A DNA stretch of 64,000 bases from Winslowiella toletana (GTDB lineage Bacteria; Pseudomonadota; Gammaproteobacteria; Enterobacterales; Enterobacteriaceae), in the NCBI RefSeq assembly GCF_017875465.1, contig NZ_JAGGMQ010000001.1, positions 1 through 64,000 on the forward strand, written 5' to 3'. A program made the translations under genes and the position numbers. How positions within the stretch are numbered: position 1 is the first letter of the stretch; the number at the start of each line of letters is the position of its first letter. Under the pieces are notes generated by a model. That model worked only from the letters and a program-made list of their open reading frames with translations, did no database searches and was not told the origin of the DNA. This document shows, one piece after another, positions 28,157 through 36,726 of this stretch.

Positions 28157-29074
28157 TTACTGCTGGCGCTGCGGCGCTTCGATTAACCAGCGGCGCACTT
28201 CATCGAAAAAGTGCTGGGCCAGCGGCGTTGCCCGTCCAGGCTCAGCAATCACCACCGCCGCATGGCGCGACATCGGTTCAATCAGCAATTTGCGTCGTTG
28301 TAACTCAGGCGTCATCGCTGGCAGCAGATGGCCGACCGGAGCAATCAGACATCCCAGCCCCACCTGTACCGCCTGCATCAGCTGAAAAATCGAGGTGGTT
28401 TCCAGCACCACACGTAGCGTCAGGTCGGCGGCGCGGAAATGGCTGTCGATATAGCGGCGGAAATAGCGTGTTGGTTCCGCCAGACATAGCGGGTATTGCG
28501 CCACCTGTTCCAGCGTTAACGGCGTATCATTTTCCGCCAGCTGGGGGAAAGCGTGCGGATGGAACAGCAGCTCAACACCATTATCCTGCAACGGCTCAGC
28601 CTGGAAATGCAGTTCACGCAAGGTCGCCAGTTCAAAGAAACCGATGCCCACATCCACTGTATGGCTGTTTAACGCGTCAAGCAGCTGATCGGCACTGAGC
28701 ACCGCCACGCGGTAATCCAGCAGCGGATAGCGGTCGCTAATCGCTTTTAGCACCAGCGGCAGCGAGATACTGCATTGCGGCACCACGCCAATACGCAGCG
28801 TGCCATTAACGCCATGCTTCAGCGATTCGACTTCCAGCTTCAACCCCTGATACACCGAGACAATTTCGCGCGCCCAGACCAGCACGCGCTCGCCTTCAGC
28901 AGTAAAGCCGGCAAAATTATTGCTGCGATTAATCAGCGACAGCCCCAGTTCACGCTCAAGGTTTTTCAGCCGCATTGACAGCGTCGGCTGGCTGACAAAA
29001 CTGGCTTCCGCTGCGCGACCAAAGTGGCGCTCGCGCTCAAGATTGCACAGGTAGATGAGTTGTTTTATATCCAT
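28157..29074 (-). CDS. LysR-family transcriptional regulator
   Basis: A 305-residue LTTR. The N-terminal HTH (HFGRAAEASFVSQPTLSMRL) is followed by a normal effector domain from about residue 90 (GTLRIGVVPQC). It is convergent with yciW, with six bases between the stops. The gene upstream of it is a broken small ORF, so no obvious target neighbour exists. It was probably brought in with, or after, the accessory block separating yciW from rnb. Confidence 0.85.
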   Translation of the reverse strand: MDIKQLIYLCNLERERHFGRAAEASFVSQPTLSMRLKNLERELGLSLINRSNNFAGFTAEGERVLVWAREIVSVYQGLKLEVESLKHGVNGTLRIGVVPQCSISLPLVLKAISDRYPLLDYRVAVLSADQLLDALNSHTVDVGIGFFELATLRELHFQAEPLQDNGVELLFHPHAFPQLAENDTPLTLEQVAQYPLCLAEPTRYFRRYIDSHFRAADLTLRVVLETTSIFQLMQAVQVGLGCLIAPVGHLLPAMTPELQRRKLLIEPMSRHAAVVIAEPGRATPLAQHFFDEVRRWLIEAPQRQQ

Positions 29075-29105
29075 TTTTCAACAAGTTATCCGCAGAGAGC
29101 ATAAA

Positions 29106-29121
29106 CCCACCGAATGGTGGG
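29106..29121 (-). terminator. small hairpin after the broken ORF
   Basis: CCCACC-GAAT-GGTGGG, six base pairs, directly after the stop of the interrupted ORF. On the minus strand it is followed by TTTAT. A short intrinsic terminator is possible. Confidence 0.4.
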
Positions 29122-29122
29122 C

Positions 29123-29362
29123 TTAGTTTACAGGCAGTGCATACTTCGAAATGATCGCCAGCAGATGCTGATAGTGTTCAGGTTCACCCCATAGCCACTG
29201 CTCATAGTGCCCAATATCATCATCAGACAGAACATCCACCAGTTCGCAGCTTAACATATCGTAAGCATAGAGTTTTAAGCCATAAGCCAGCGCCGATTAG
29301 AGGGCACGGTTATCCGCGCTTTCATTCCAGATGTGCGAAAACGACGTTAACTTTGATTGCAT
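29123..29362 (-). pseudogene. small acidic ORF interrupted by an in-frame stop
   Basis: Reading the minus strand from an ATG at 29362 gives 21 codons, a TAA at 29299-29297, then 57 more codons in the same frame to a stop at 29123. The downstream part is rich in acidic and aromatic residues (LVDVLSDDDIGHYEQWLWGE) and looks like real protein, but contains no suitable internal start near the break. The whole would be about 79 residues. No family recognised. Confidence 0.5.
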
Positions 29363-29541
29363 TCACCAATCTGGTTGGCATCGATGCCCCTCACAAACTG
29401 CGTCCGACGGTATTGAATATTTATCAGACCATTATCGCTGATCTGCGGGCGAGGATCCAATAGCCTGCTTATGGCTGCACCAGCTTCGAGCAATAAAAAG
29501 TGTGTATTATCTTTACTATCAGTTAGCGATATTGAGGACGA
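29363..29541. other. remnant-rich gap before hicB
   Basis: A plus-strand frame ending with TAG at 29461-29463 reads like a protein C-terminus (FTNLVGIDAPHKLRPTVLN) but has no start or upstream coding sequence, and is probably debris. The rest holds the hicA promoter area. Together with the interrupted ORF and the cut hicA, it marks this stretch as a decay zone. Confidence 0.35.
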
Positions 29542-29679
29542 TTGAAAAGTTCGGAACTGATAAAACTATTAGAAAAAAATGGATGGAGCCTTTATAAGTG
29601 TGAGGTAAATGCATGTTGTATTCGGCATATATTCACGTTGATGCAGATGGCTCGGCAAGTGGTTACTTTCCTGACGTGA
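29542..29679 (+). pseudogene. hicA: truncated hicA toxin
   Basis: From a TTG at 29542, with GAGGA four bases upstream, the frame reads KSSELIKLLEKNGWSLYK, the N-terminal signature of HicA mRNA interferases. The rest of the fold (the RIKGSHH segment with the catalytic histidine) is absent; the frame instead runs on into hicB out of phase and stops at 29679. An internal deletion has joined the first ~19 codons to the hicB ribosome site. It cannot be an active toxin. Confidence 0.7.
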
Positions 29680-30035
29680 CTGGCTGTTATTTTGCCGGTA
29701 ATTCGCCTGCTGAAACCCGGTCTGATGCCAGATCGGCATTACAGGCTCATTTTGAGCTAATGGCGGAGAAAGGATTAACTATCCCTGAGTCTTCCGGCGA
29801 ATGGAATCTGAATATCTCTGCGGACAACGGCAGCAAGGAGGATGATAAAAAAGGCATCTGGATCTATGTGGATATTGATATTACTAAATATCTCGGTAAA
29901 TCTGAGCGTATCAATATCACCATGCCACACTTATTGATTGAAAAGATCGATAAAGCCGTGGGCAAGACCGCACGCTATTCCAGTCGCAGCCATTTTCTTG
30001 CAGAAGCGGCAAGAAAAGAGCTTTATTCGCTGTAA
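29613..30035 (+). CDS. hicB: HicB-family antitoxin (orphan)
   Basis: 140 residues. The N-terminal partially degraded RNase H-like domain (YFPDVTGC, about 18-25) is followed by a C-terminal ribbon-helix-helix (RINITMPHLLIEKIDKAVG, then SRSHFLAEAA), the HicB3/RHH type that binds the hic promoter. The start follows GAGGT. The frame is intact while the adjacent hicA is broken, so it may persist as a repressor or simply be decaying. Confidence 0.85.
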   Translation: MLYSAYIHVDADGSASGYFPDVTGCYFAGNSPAETRSDARSALQAHFELMAEKGLTIPESSGEWNLNISADNGSKEDDKKGIWIYVDIDITKYLGKSERINITMPHLLIEKIDKAVGKTARYSSRSHFLAEAARKELYSL

Positions 30036-30050
30036 TCTTCGCGTTTTTTC

Positions 30051-30072
30051 AGGCCACCAGCGATGGTGGCCT
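30051..30072 (+). terminator. hairpin after hicB
   Basis: AGGCCACCA-GCGA-TGGTGGCCT, nine base pairs, followed by TTGATCTT on the plus strand. It sits 16 bases after the hicB stop and 12 bases before the convergent LVIVD gene stop, and may serve both. Confidence 0.55.
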
Positions 30073-30084
30073 TTGATCTTCCCC

Positions 30085-31332
30085 CTACCCCAGATACTCA
30101 ATAATCGACAGCCCGCCGTTATAATCGGTGCTGTAGATAATCCCCTGTGCATCGACAAACACATCACAGGACTGGATGACCTGTGGTCTGCCGGGGCGGG
30201 TATCCATCATTTTCGCTGGCGCCGCAGGCACCAGCGCCGCGGTTTCCACCGGGCGATACGGGTTGCTGATATCGTAAGCGCGCACCCCCGCATTCTGGTA
30301 AGTGGCAAAAATCAGCGTTGAACTGATAAAACTGCCGGGGCGGTTCTCATGCAGGTTATGCGGACCAAAATGCGCTCCTTTCGCCACATAATTCACCTCG
30401 TCCGGCTGCGGGAAAGTCGCGATGCTGACCGGACTGGATGGTTCACGAATATCAAACAGCCAGATAAGCTTTTCGCCATCCTGCTGATTATCAAGCACCG
30501 CTTCATCCAGTACCACCAGCAGATCGCGGTCCGGCAGCGGTAAAGCGGTGTGAGTGCCGCCGCCAAAGGGGGGACTCCAGTTGCGATGGCTGATCAACTT
30601 CGGCTGGCTGCGATCTTTCACATCAAGAATAGTCAGACCACCGTCGCGCCAGCTGCCATAAGCGGTATCACCGCTGATAATCGCATGATGCAACGCGTAG
30701 CGCTTACCCTCCGGCCAGGCGGCACGTTCGCCGTCAGCCTGGTTCATCCCCGGCAGCCACCAGCGCCCCGCCACTTCCGGCTTACGCGGATCGGCAAGAT
30801 CGATAGTCAGAAAAATATAATCGCTAAAGCCCTCAATCAGCGCCGAAACATAGGCCCAGCGTCCGCCTACATACCAGATGCGGTGGATACCAATGCCGTT
30901 CAGTGACAGAAAGCTAATCTCCCGCGGCTTATCCGGCGTCGAGATATCGAATACGCGCAGGCCAGCACTCCAGCCACGATCGCTGATATCGCTTACCGTT
31001 TCACCAACAGAGCGGGTGTAATAGACTTTTTCATCGGCGAAACGCGTATCGGCAAACAGGTCGCGTGCGTTAATCACCAGCAGCAGATCGTCATGAGCCT
31101 GCAAATGCACATTCCAGGTGCCTGGCGGCGCAGCAACGTAGCCCACGGTTTTCGGCTGCTTCGCATCGCGCACATCAACAATTGAAAAGCCCTGCGACAC
31201 CATATGACCGATATACGCAAAGCCGCGATGCACCATCAGCTGCACACCGTCCGGCCGACCGCCCTGATCGCTGTGGCCAATTAACCGCATATTGCGGCTG
31301 TAATCGGGACGCGGTAGTTCACTGCTCATCAC
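30085..31332 (-). CDS. LVIVD-repeat protein, predicted beta-propeller
   Basis: 415 residues without a signal peptide. It contains repeated LVIVD-type units such as GFSIVDVRDAKQPK, GLRVFDISTPDKPR, GLTILDVKDRSQPK, LIWLFDIREPSSP and GVRAYDISNPYRP, each ending in an x-P turn, as in beta-propeller proteins. It lies six bases after the sugar-type binding-protein gene, so the two form an operon. The biochemical role is unknown; the linkage suggests a step connected with the ligand of the binding protein. Confidence 0.85.
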   Translation of the reverse strand: MMSSELPRPDYSRNMRLIGHSDQGGRPDGVQLMVHRGFAYIGHMVSQGFSIVDVRDAKQPKTVGYVAAPPGTWNVHLQAHDDLLLVINARDLFADTRFADEKVYYTRSVGETVSDISDRGWSAGLRVFDISTPDKPREISFLSLNGIGIHRIWYVGGRWAYVSALIEGFSDYIFLTIDLADPRKPEVAGRWWLPGMNQADGERAAWPEGKRYALHHAIISGDTAYGSWRDGGLTILDVKDRSQPKLISHRNWSPPFGGGTHTALPLPDRDLLVVLDEAVLDNQQDGEKLIWLFDIREPSSPVSIATFPQPDEVNYVAKGAHFGPHNLHENRPGSFISSTLIFATYQNAGVRAYDISNPYRPVETAALVPAAPAKMMDTRPGRPQVIQSCDVFVDAQGIIYSTDYNGGLSIIEYLG

Positions 31333-31338
31333 CGCTCC

Positions 31339-32403
31339 TTATTGGTTATTTGCCTGCAGGGTGGCAAACCACGGCTGGATAAAATCTTCCGTCTGCCCCC
31401 AGCCCGGAATGATTTTGCCCAGACCCGCCACGTTTACCGCGCCCGGCTGGCTGACCAGCAGCGCCTGCGGGATCAGCGCCGCCTTAAAATCGTAAGTAGC
31501 AGGCGTCGGCTCGCCAGCGATCTTATTGGCAATCAGGCGCACATTGGTGGCGCCAATCAGCTTCGGATCCACCGCCACGCTCACTTTCCACGGGCTGCCC
31601 GCTTCACGCATCAGCTGCAAATCCTGGTTAGAGACATCAATACTGTAAAGTTTGATCTCAGTTCGACCGTTCTCCTGTAGCGCTTTATACGCCCCCTGAC
31701 TGAAGGCATCCCAGCTGCCCCAGATGGCGTCGACTTTCCCTTTCGGGTATTTCGCCAGCACCGCGCCCACTTTATTGGCGGTATCACCCTGCACATCGGA
31801 AGAGACCGCGCCGATTGATTCCAGCTCATGAATCCCCGGGTTCTGTTTCAGCAGCGCCTGATAAGCCGCCTGACGGCGCTCCATTGGCGGGAAGCCCGCC
31901 ACCCACAGCTTGATAATATTAGCCTTGCCATTGAAATCTTTAATCAGCTGACCGACCGACAAAGTGGTCAGCGACGCGTCGTCCTGCTGGGTGACGGTAA
32001 CCCCGGGAATCGTACCGTTAACCGCGGTATCAAATACCGACACCGCAATGCCAGCCTCAGCGATCCGTTTTACCAGCTGCGTGGAGTAAGGATCACGCCC
32101 CTGTGAAAGAATAATGCCGTCATATTTCTGGCTAATGGCCTGATTAACAAAGTCCTGGAAACGGGCGTCGTCACCGTTACTGAGAAAAGTACTGACCTTA
32201 AAGCCGAGTTTTTTGCCTTCCTGAATCGCACCAGCGACAAACTGGGTGGTGTTATCATCGGAGCCAAGATTGCGAATCACCGCGATGCGGATCGGACCGT
32301 TATGGGCGGCGATCGCCTGAGGCACCGGCGCCAGCGTGGCGGCAAAACCTGGCAATGCGCTGAAGAGCCCCAAAGCCAGTAAAGAGAGCGAAAGCGTTTT
32401 CAT
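31339..32403 (-). CDS. periplasmic sugar-type (TorT/RbsB-like) binding protein
   Basis: 354 residues with a Sec signal peptide (MKTLSLSLLALGLFSALPGFA). The start at 32403 is chosen for its AGGACA ribosome site; upstream frame extension lacks one. The mature protein is a type I periplasmic-binding fold: IRIAVIRNLGSDDNTTQF, then the helix-strand pattern with DGIILSQGRDP and AIWGSWDAFSQGA. No permease or ATPase gene is adjacent, so it either serves a transporter encoded elsewhere or is a sensor protein. Confidence 0.88.
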   Translation of the reverse strand: MKTLSLSLLALGLFSALPGFAATLAPVPQAIAAHNGPIRIAVIRNLGSDDNTTQFVAGAIQEGKKLGFKVSTFLSNGDDARFQDFVNQAISQKYDGIILSQGRDPYSTQLVKRIAEAGIAVSVFDTAVNGTIPGVTVTQQDDASLTTLSVGQLIKDFNGKANIIKLWVAGFPPMERRQAAYQALLKQNPGIHELESIGAVSSDVQGDTANKVGAVLAKYPKGKVDAIWGSWDAFSQGAYKALQENGRTEIKLYSIDVSNQDLQLMREAGSPWKVSVAVDPKLIGATNVRLIANKIAGEPTPATYDFKAALIPQALLVSQPGAVNVAGLGKIIPGWGQTEDFIQPWFATLQANNQ

Positions 32404-32650
32404 TATAATGTCCTGTTTGCTGTAATGACGTCCCCCTGCGGACGCGGCTGGTATCAATAATGAATTGATTCCACACATATTTCATAACGCCGGGCAACAG
32501 GCAATGACCGAAAAGGCATAAGATAAAACCAAAGGTTATTAGCCATCCGGATGTCCAGATATAACATCGGGTTAGTAAATTTATCTGACGGCGCACTTTT
32601 TATCATCAGGCACAGCGTCGTCCTGACGTTCCATATAACAAGGACTTAAC

Positions 32651-33745
32651 ATGAGCAATACCGATATTCGCGTGGTTCCCGGCCCGGCTAACTACTATTC
32701 ACACCCTGGCGCACTGGCGCGACTCAGTGAACTATACTCCGACGTGACCCTGTCACGCGCGGTCTGGGTGTATGGCGAACGCGCCATCGCGGCGGCAACC
32801 CCTTTCCTGCCTGCGGCATTTAATGCGACGGGCGCTAAACACCTGCTGTTCAAAGGCCACTGCAGCGAAGGCGATGTCGCGCAGCTGGCGGCAGATGCAG
32901 GCGCGGACCGCTCGGTGGTGATTGGCGTTGGCGGTGGCGCGCTGCTGGACAGTGCGAAAGCGCTGGCACGCAAGCTGGGCCTGCCGGTGGTGGCGATCCC
33001 GACCATCGCCGCGACTTGTGCAGCGTGGACCCCGCTATCGGTATGGTACAACGATGCCGGTCAGGCACTGGGCTATGAAATTTTCAATGACGCTAACCAT
33101 CTGGTGCTGGTGGAGCCGCAAATCCTGCTGGAAGCCCCGGCGGAGTATCTGCTGGCCGGTATCGGCGATACGCTGGCGAAATGGTATGAAGCGGTGGTGC
33201 TGGCGCCAGAGCCGCAGGCGCTGCCGCTTACGGTACGTCTCGGACTCGATGCAGCGTTGACGATCCGTGATGTCCTGCTGGATCACAGCGAAGCGGCGCT
33301 GGCAGATCAGCAGCGCGGCGTGCTGAGCCAGGCGTTTCGTGATGTGGTGGATGCGATTATTGCCGGTGGCGGTATGGTGGGTGGCCTTGGCGAGCGTTTT
33401 ACCCGCATTGCCGCCGCCCATGCGGTACATAACGGCCTGACGGTGCTACCGCAGACCGACAAGTTCCTGCATGGCACCAAAGTGGCGTACGGCATTCTGG
33501 TGCAAAGCGCGCTGCTTGGTCAGGATGAAGTGCTGGCCCGGCTGATTGCCGCTTATCAGCGCTTCCATCTGCCGACCTCGCTGGCGCAGCTGGAAGTCGA
33601 TATCAATGACCATGAAGCACTGGACCGGGTAATTGCCCATACCCTCCGCCCGGCAGAATCGATACACTACCTGCCGGTAACCCTGACGGCAGAGAGATTG
33701 CGCGCCGCATTTGTAACAGTGGAAGCGGCAGGCCGTCAGGTCTGA
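32651..33745 (+). CDS. hcxA: HcxA (YbdH), hydroxycarboxylate dehydrogenase of the iron-dependent alcohol dehydrogenase family
   Basis: 364 residues, closely matching E. coli YbdH (IRVV(P/V)GPANY, DRSVVIGVGGGALLD, PTIAATCAAWTPLSVWYND). The GGGALLD loop binds NAD(P). Metal ligands are the D of GIGDTLAKW, the H of HAVHNGL and the H of FLHGTK. E. coli HcxA reduces 2-oxo acids such as 2-oxoglutarate and 2-oxobutyrate. It is divergent from the binding-protein gene, with about 250 bases between. Confidence 0.93.
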   Translation: MSNTDIRVVPGPANYYSHPGALARLSELYSDVTLSRAVWVYGERAIAAATPFLPAAFNATGAKHLLFKGHCSEGDVAQLAADAGADRSVVIGVGGGALLDSAKALARKLGLPVVAIPTIAATCAAWTPLSVWYNDAGQALGYEIFNDANHLVLVEPQILLEAPAEYLLAGIGDTLAKWYEAVVLAPEPQALPLTVRLGLDAALTIRDVLLDHSEAALADQQRGVLSQAFRDVVDAIIAGGGMVGGLGERFTRIAAAHAVHNGLTVLPQTDKFLHGTKVAYGILVQSALLGQDEVLARLIAAYQRFHLPTSLAQLEVDINDHEALDRVIAHTLRPAESIHYLPVTLTAERLRAAFVTVEAAGRQV

Positions 33746-33783
33746 ATTACCGCTTTGAACCCTTTTCAGTTACAGGAGTAATA

Positions 33784-34344
33784 ATGAACCAGACAGCTAC
33801 CTTAAAAGCAGCACCACTGTCATGGGGTCATGGACCCGCTGTGTTTGAAATATTCCTTGAACCCACCTGCCCGTTCTCGGTGCGCGCCTTTAACAAGCTG
33901 GATGCACTGCTGGCATTAGTGGGTGAAGATAAGGTGACGGTAAAAATTCGTCTGCAATCGCAGCCCTGGCACCTGTTCTCAGGCGTGATTGTGCGCTGCA
34001 TTCTGGCGGCATCAACCCTGCCGGAAGGCAAAGTGGCCGCGCGCGCGGTACTGAAGGCGGTCGCCGATCATCGCGAAGAGTTCGAATTTACCGATCATGC
34101 CAGCGGCCCGAATATGGACGCCACGCCGCAGGAAATTATCGAACGGATTGAAAAGTACAGCGGCATCAAACTGGATAAGGCGTTTGCCCGTCCTGAACTG
34201 CAAAGTGAAATTAAATGGCACTGTAAATATGCCCGCCAGAACGGGGTTCATGTATCACCGACCTTTATCGTCAAAGGTCTGGTGCAGCCTGATCTCGGCA
34301 GTGGCGATGATATCAGCGTCTGGGCCAAACGTATTCTGGCTTAA
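33784..34344 (+). CDS. DsbA-like thioredoxin-fold protein with CPFS motif
   Basis: 186 residues. The thioredoxin-like strand FEIFLEPTCPFS places C29-P-F-S32 at the active site: the second cysteine of CxxC is a serine, so it is not a normal dithiol oxidase. The cis-proline-type segment VSPTFIVKG occurs near the end. There is no signal peptide, so it is probably cytosolic, like glutathione-linked or DSBA-like isomerases. It follows hcxA by 38 bases with an AGGAG site, so they are probably co-transcribed. Confidence 0.8.
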   Translation: MNQTATLKAAPLSWGHGPAVFEIFLEPTCPFSVRAFNKLDALLALVGEDKVTVKIRLQSQPWHLFSGVIVRCILAASTLPEGKVAARAVLKAVADHREEFEFTDHASGPNMDATPQEIIERIEKYSGIKLDKAFARPELQSEIKWHCKYARQNGVHVSPTFIVKGLVQPDLGSGDDISVWAKRILA

Positions 34345-34353
34345 CCCTGCTTT

Positions 34354-34386
34354 AACCGCGCCCAGGCCACGCCGGGTGCGGTTTTT
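34354..34386 (+). terminator. intrinsic terminator after the DsbA-like gene
   Basis: Stem AACCGCGCCC / GGGTGCGGTT (ten pairs, one G-U), ten-base loop, followed by TTTTT. It lies nine bases after the stop. Confidence 0.8.
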
Positions 34387-34588
34387 ACCAGATTTATGAT
34401 CCCGCTATCCTGTCACTTTACCTGGGGTAAAGGTGACTACCCCGATGCAAATCGTATTGTACAAAAAATGGTATCTCCTGATACATGCCTCGATTATGCA
34501 AGGTGTGACAGGGATTTAATCGTTTTTTATAAATGTTACTTAGCGTTTTTATTTAGTATTTTCTGAAAGTGTAATCAGGAAAAGCACC

Positions 34589-34828
34589 ATGCAAATCTTA
34601 AATCTCTCACGAGCAGTACTGTTTAACAGTAGCCAGGCTGCATATAAATTAGTCTTAGAGAATCCAAAATTTAGCGCATTGGCTACCCGAATAATCGCGG
34701 TAAAAAATGTAACCGCTCAATACGAACTCGACCGTGCTAAGCCGGATGCCCGGCAAAAAGCAGAGTTAAAGAATAATATATCGAGGTATATGGAATATCT
34801 GAAAAAAATAGAATTCCTTAATTTTTAA
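34589..34828 (+). CDS. hypothetical small protein (79 residues)
   Basis: AGGAAAAG precedes the ATG by a suitable distance. The protein is basic, helical in appearance and has no signal peptide or membrane segment; the C-terminal half has the charged run RAKPDARQKAELKNN. Base composition is clearly more AT-rich than its neighbours, as is the 200-base region upstream, suggesting foreign origin. No family recognised. Confidence 0.5.
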   Translation: MQILNLSRAVLFNSSQAAYKLVLENPKFSALATRIIAVKNVTAQYELDRAKPDARQKAELKNNISRYMEYLKKIEFLNF

Positions 34829-34891
34829 CAACACCAGGCAGAGTTTCATTCTATGGTCTTCGTCTCCCCCATTCTGAGCGATCAACCCCGT

Positions 34892-36481
34892 TCAGGCCAC
34901 ACCGAGCGCGGTTTTCACTTCATTAGCGATTTTTTCCACCTGCGGGCCATAGATCACCTGGATATCATGATCGTTCACCCGATTAACGCCATTAGCGCCA
35001 GTGGTCATTAACGTCTGATCCACTACCTCTTTCATATCTTTCACCCGCACACGTAAGCGGGTAAAGCAGCAATCGACATCTTCAATATTGCCCTCGCCAC
35101 CCAGCCCGCTGATAATCACTCTGGTACGCTCATCCGCCGTCACCGCAGGCGCGGTTTCCACCTCTTCAGACTCGCGCCCCGGTGTTTCCACATTCATACG
35201 GCGAATAATAAAGCGGAAGCTGTAGTAATAGACCGGCACGTAGATCAGCCCCAGCAGGATGCTCCACCACCACTGGGTTTTGCTGCCGCCAAGTATGCCA
35301 AACACCACCAGATCGATAGCGCCGCCCTGTACATTGCCGATCATCAGATGCATCACCGACATCAGCATAAATGACAGCCCGCTCAGCAGCGCATGCAGGA
35401 TATACAGCAGCGGCGAAACAAAGATAAAGCAAAACTCCAGCGGCTCAGTAATACCGGTGGTAAACGAGGTTAAGGCACCTGCCAGCACCAGCGCCTTGAC
35501 CCGCTGCTTATGTTCCGGCCGCGCACTGTGGTAGATCGCCAGCGCCGCCGCAGGCAGGCCAAACATCATTACCGGAATTTTGCCCTGTGCCAGAAAGCGC
35601 GTGGCATCACGGATAGTATCATCAGGGATCAGACCGGGATGAGTCAGCGCAGCATTAAAGATATTCAGCGCGCCGACGATACTCTGATTATCGACATTAG
35701 CGATGCCGCCAATCGGCGTAAAGCGCACGGTCTCGTTAAGAATATGGTGCAGACCGGTAGGGATCAGCAGGCGTTCAAAAGTGCCATACAGAAACGCGCC
35801 ATACTGCCCGCTTTTACCAATCAGCTCGCCAACCCAGGCGATGCCCGCGCCAATGGTTGGCCAGATGGTTGCCAGCAGCACCCCGACCAGCGGCAGCACC
35901 ACCACGGTGACAATCGGCACAAAGCGCCGTCCGCCGAAAAAGCTGATCGCCGTCGGCAGCTGCTGGGTATAAAAGCGATTATGAATCGCCACGGTGATTA
36001 ACCCGGCGATAACCCCGCCCAGCACGCTCATGTTGTAGGTAAAGATGCCGAGCATGTCGATATATTCTGCGGAAGTCATCATCGCCGCAGTCTGGTCCAT
36101 ACCGGACTTTTGCAGTGCTTCGGCGGTGGTAGTTACAGCGGTCAGCCCTTTCGCCCCCAGCGTCGCGCTGACGCCAACATGCATGGCGATAAAACCAATC
36201 ACCGCGGCAAAAGCAGCGGTCGGCTTTTCAGCTTTCGCCAGCCCGATGGCGCTGGCGACCGCAAAGAACACCGGCAGATTGGCGAACAGCGCCCCGGCGA
36301 CCTTACGGATAAAGCCGATAATCAGTTGTGGGGTATGCAGTTGTGCAAAGGCGTCACCGGTTATCGCCGGGTTTTGCAGTGCGGCGGCGACGCCAAGGAA
36401 AATCCCGGCGGCGGCAATCACCGAGATCGGCATCATCAACGCCTTGCCGAAGGCGTGAACTTTACTGCCAAAATCTTTCAT
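34892..36481 (-). CDS. PTS EIICB component, alpha-glucoside/maltose family (MalX/GlvC-like)
   Basis: 529 residues. The EIIC domain (about 1-420) has ten or so hydrophobic helices and the GTFERLLIPTGLHHIL and TEPLEF(C)F signatures of the glucose/glucoside class. The EIIB domain at the C-terminus has DCCFTRLR, where the second cysteine aligns with the phosphorylated one. No EIIA or hydrolase gene is adjacent, so a general EIIA (Crr) probably phosphorylates it. The start is ATG at 36481. A 15-base perfect palindrome lies 27 bases upstream, likely an operator. Confidence 0.88.
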   Translation of the reverse strand: MKDFGSKVHAFGKALMMPISVIAAAGIFLGVAAALQNPAITGDAFAQLHTPQLIIGFIRKVAGALFANLPVFFAVASAIGLAKAEKPTAAFAAVIGFIAMHVGVSATLGAKGLTAVTTTAEALQKSGMDQTAAMMTSAEYIDMLGIFTYNMSVLGGVIAGLITVAIHNRFYTQQLPTAISFFGGRRFVPIVTVVVLPLVGVLLATIWPTIGAGIAWVGELIGKSGQYGAFLYGTFERLLIPTGLHHILNETVRFTPIGGIANVDNQSIVGALNIFNAALTHPGLIPDDTIRDATRFLAQGKIPVMMFGLPAAALAIYHSARPEHKQRVKALVLAGALTSFTTGITEPLEFCFIFVSPLLYILHALLSGLSFMLMSVMHLMIGNVQGGAIDLVVFGILGGSKTQWWWSILLGLIYVPVYYYSFRFIIRRMNVETPGRESEEVETAPAVTADERTRVIISGLGGEGNIEDVDCCFTRLRVRVKDMKEVVDQTLMTTGANGVNRVNDHDIQVIYGPQVEKIANEVKTALGVA

Positions 36482-36507
36482 AACCAGCCCTGTATTATCC
36501 TGTTAAA

Positions 36508-36522
36508 GACTAATTATTAGTC
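36508..36522. promoter_or_regulatory. palindromic operator candidate upstream of PTS gene
   Basis: GACTAAT-T-ATTAGTC, seven-base perfect arms. It lies between the PTS start and its probable promoter, in the divergent gap to the ydeP-type gene. Related PTS genes are controlled by LacI-type repressors, but the matching repressor is not in the window. Confidence 0.4.
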
Positions 36523-36726
36523 AACATATTGATAAGGGGGTGGCATTACCGCCCAATTCCACGGCAAAACTTGAACAGTGTCACAGTTTTATCCGTCTGG
36601 CGATAAACGTTAACTATCGCACCATTCAGTCAATCAATTAGACAAACCTGGCGTGCAGTCGCAGACTTTGCGCCTAAAGCAGTAATAATTCATTAACAAC
36701 TAAGAAACATTAAACCTGCATCCATT

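Noticed and set aside
35510..36001. Long plus-strand frames inside the PTS gene
   Set aside because: Antisense shadows of a GC-rich membrane protein gene.
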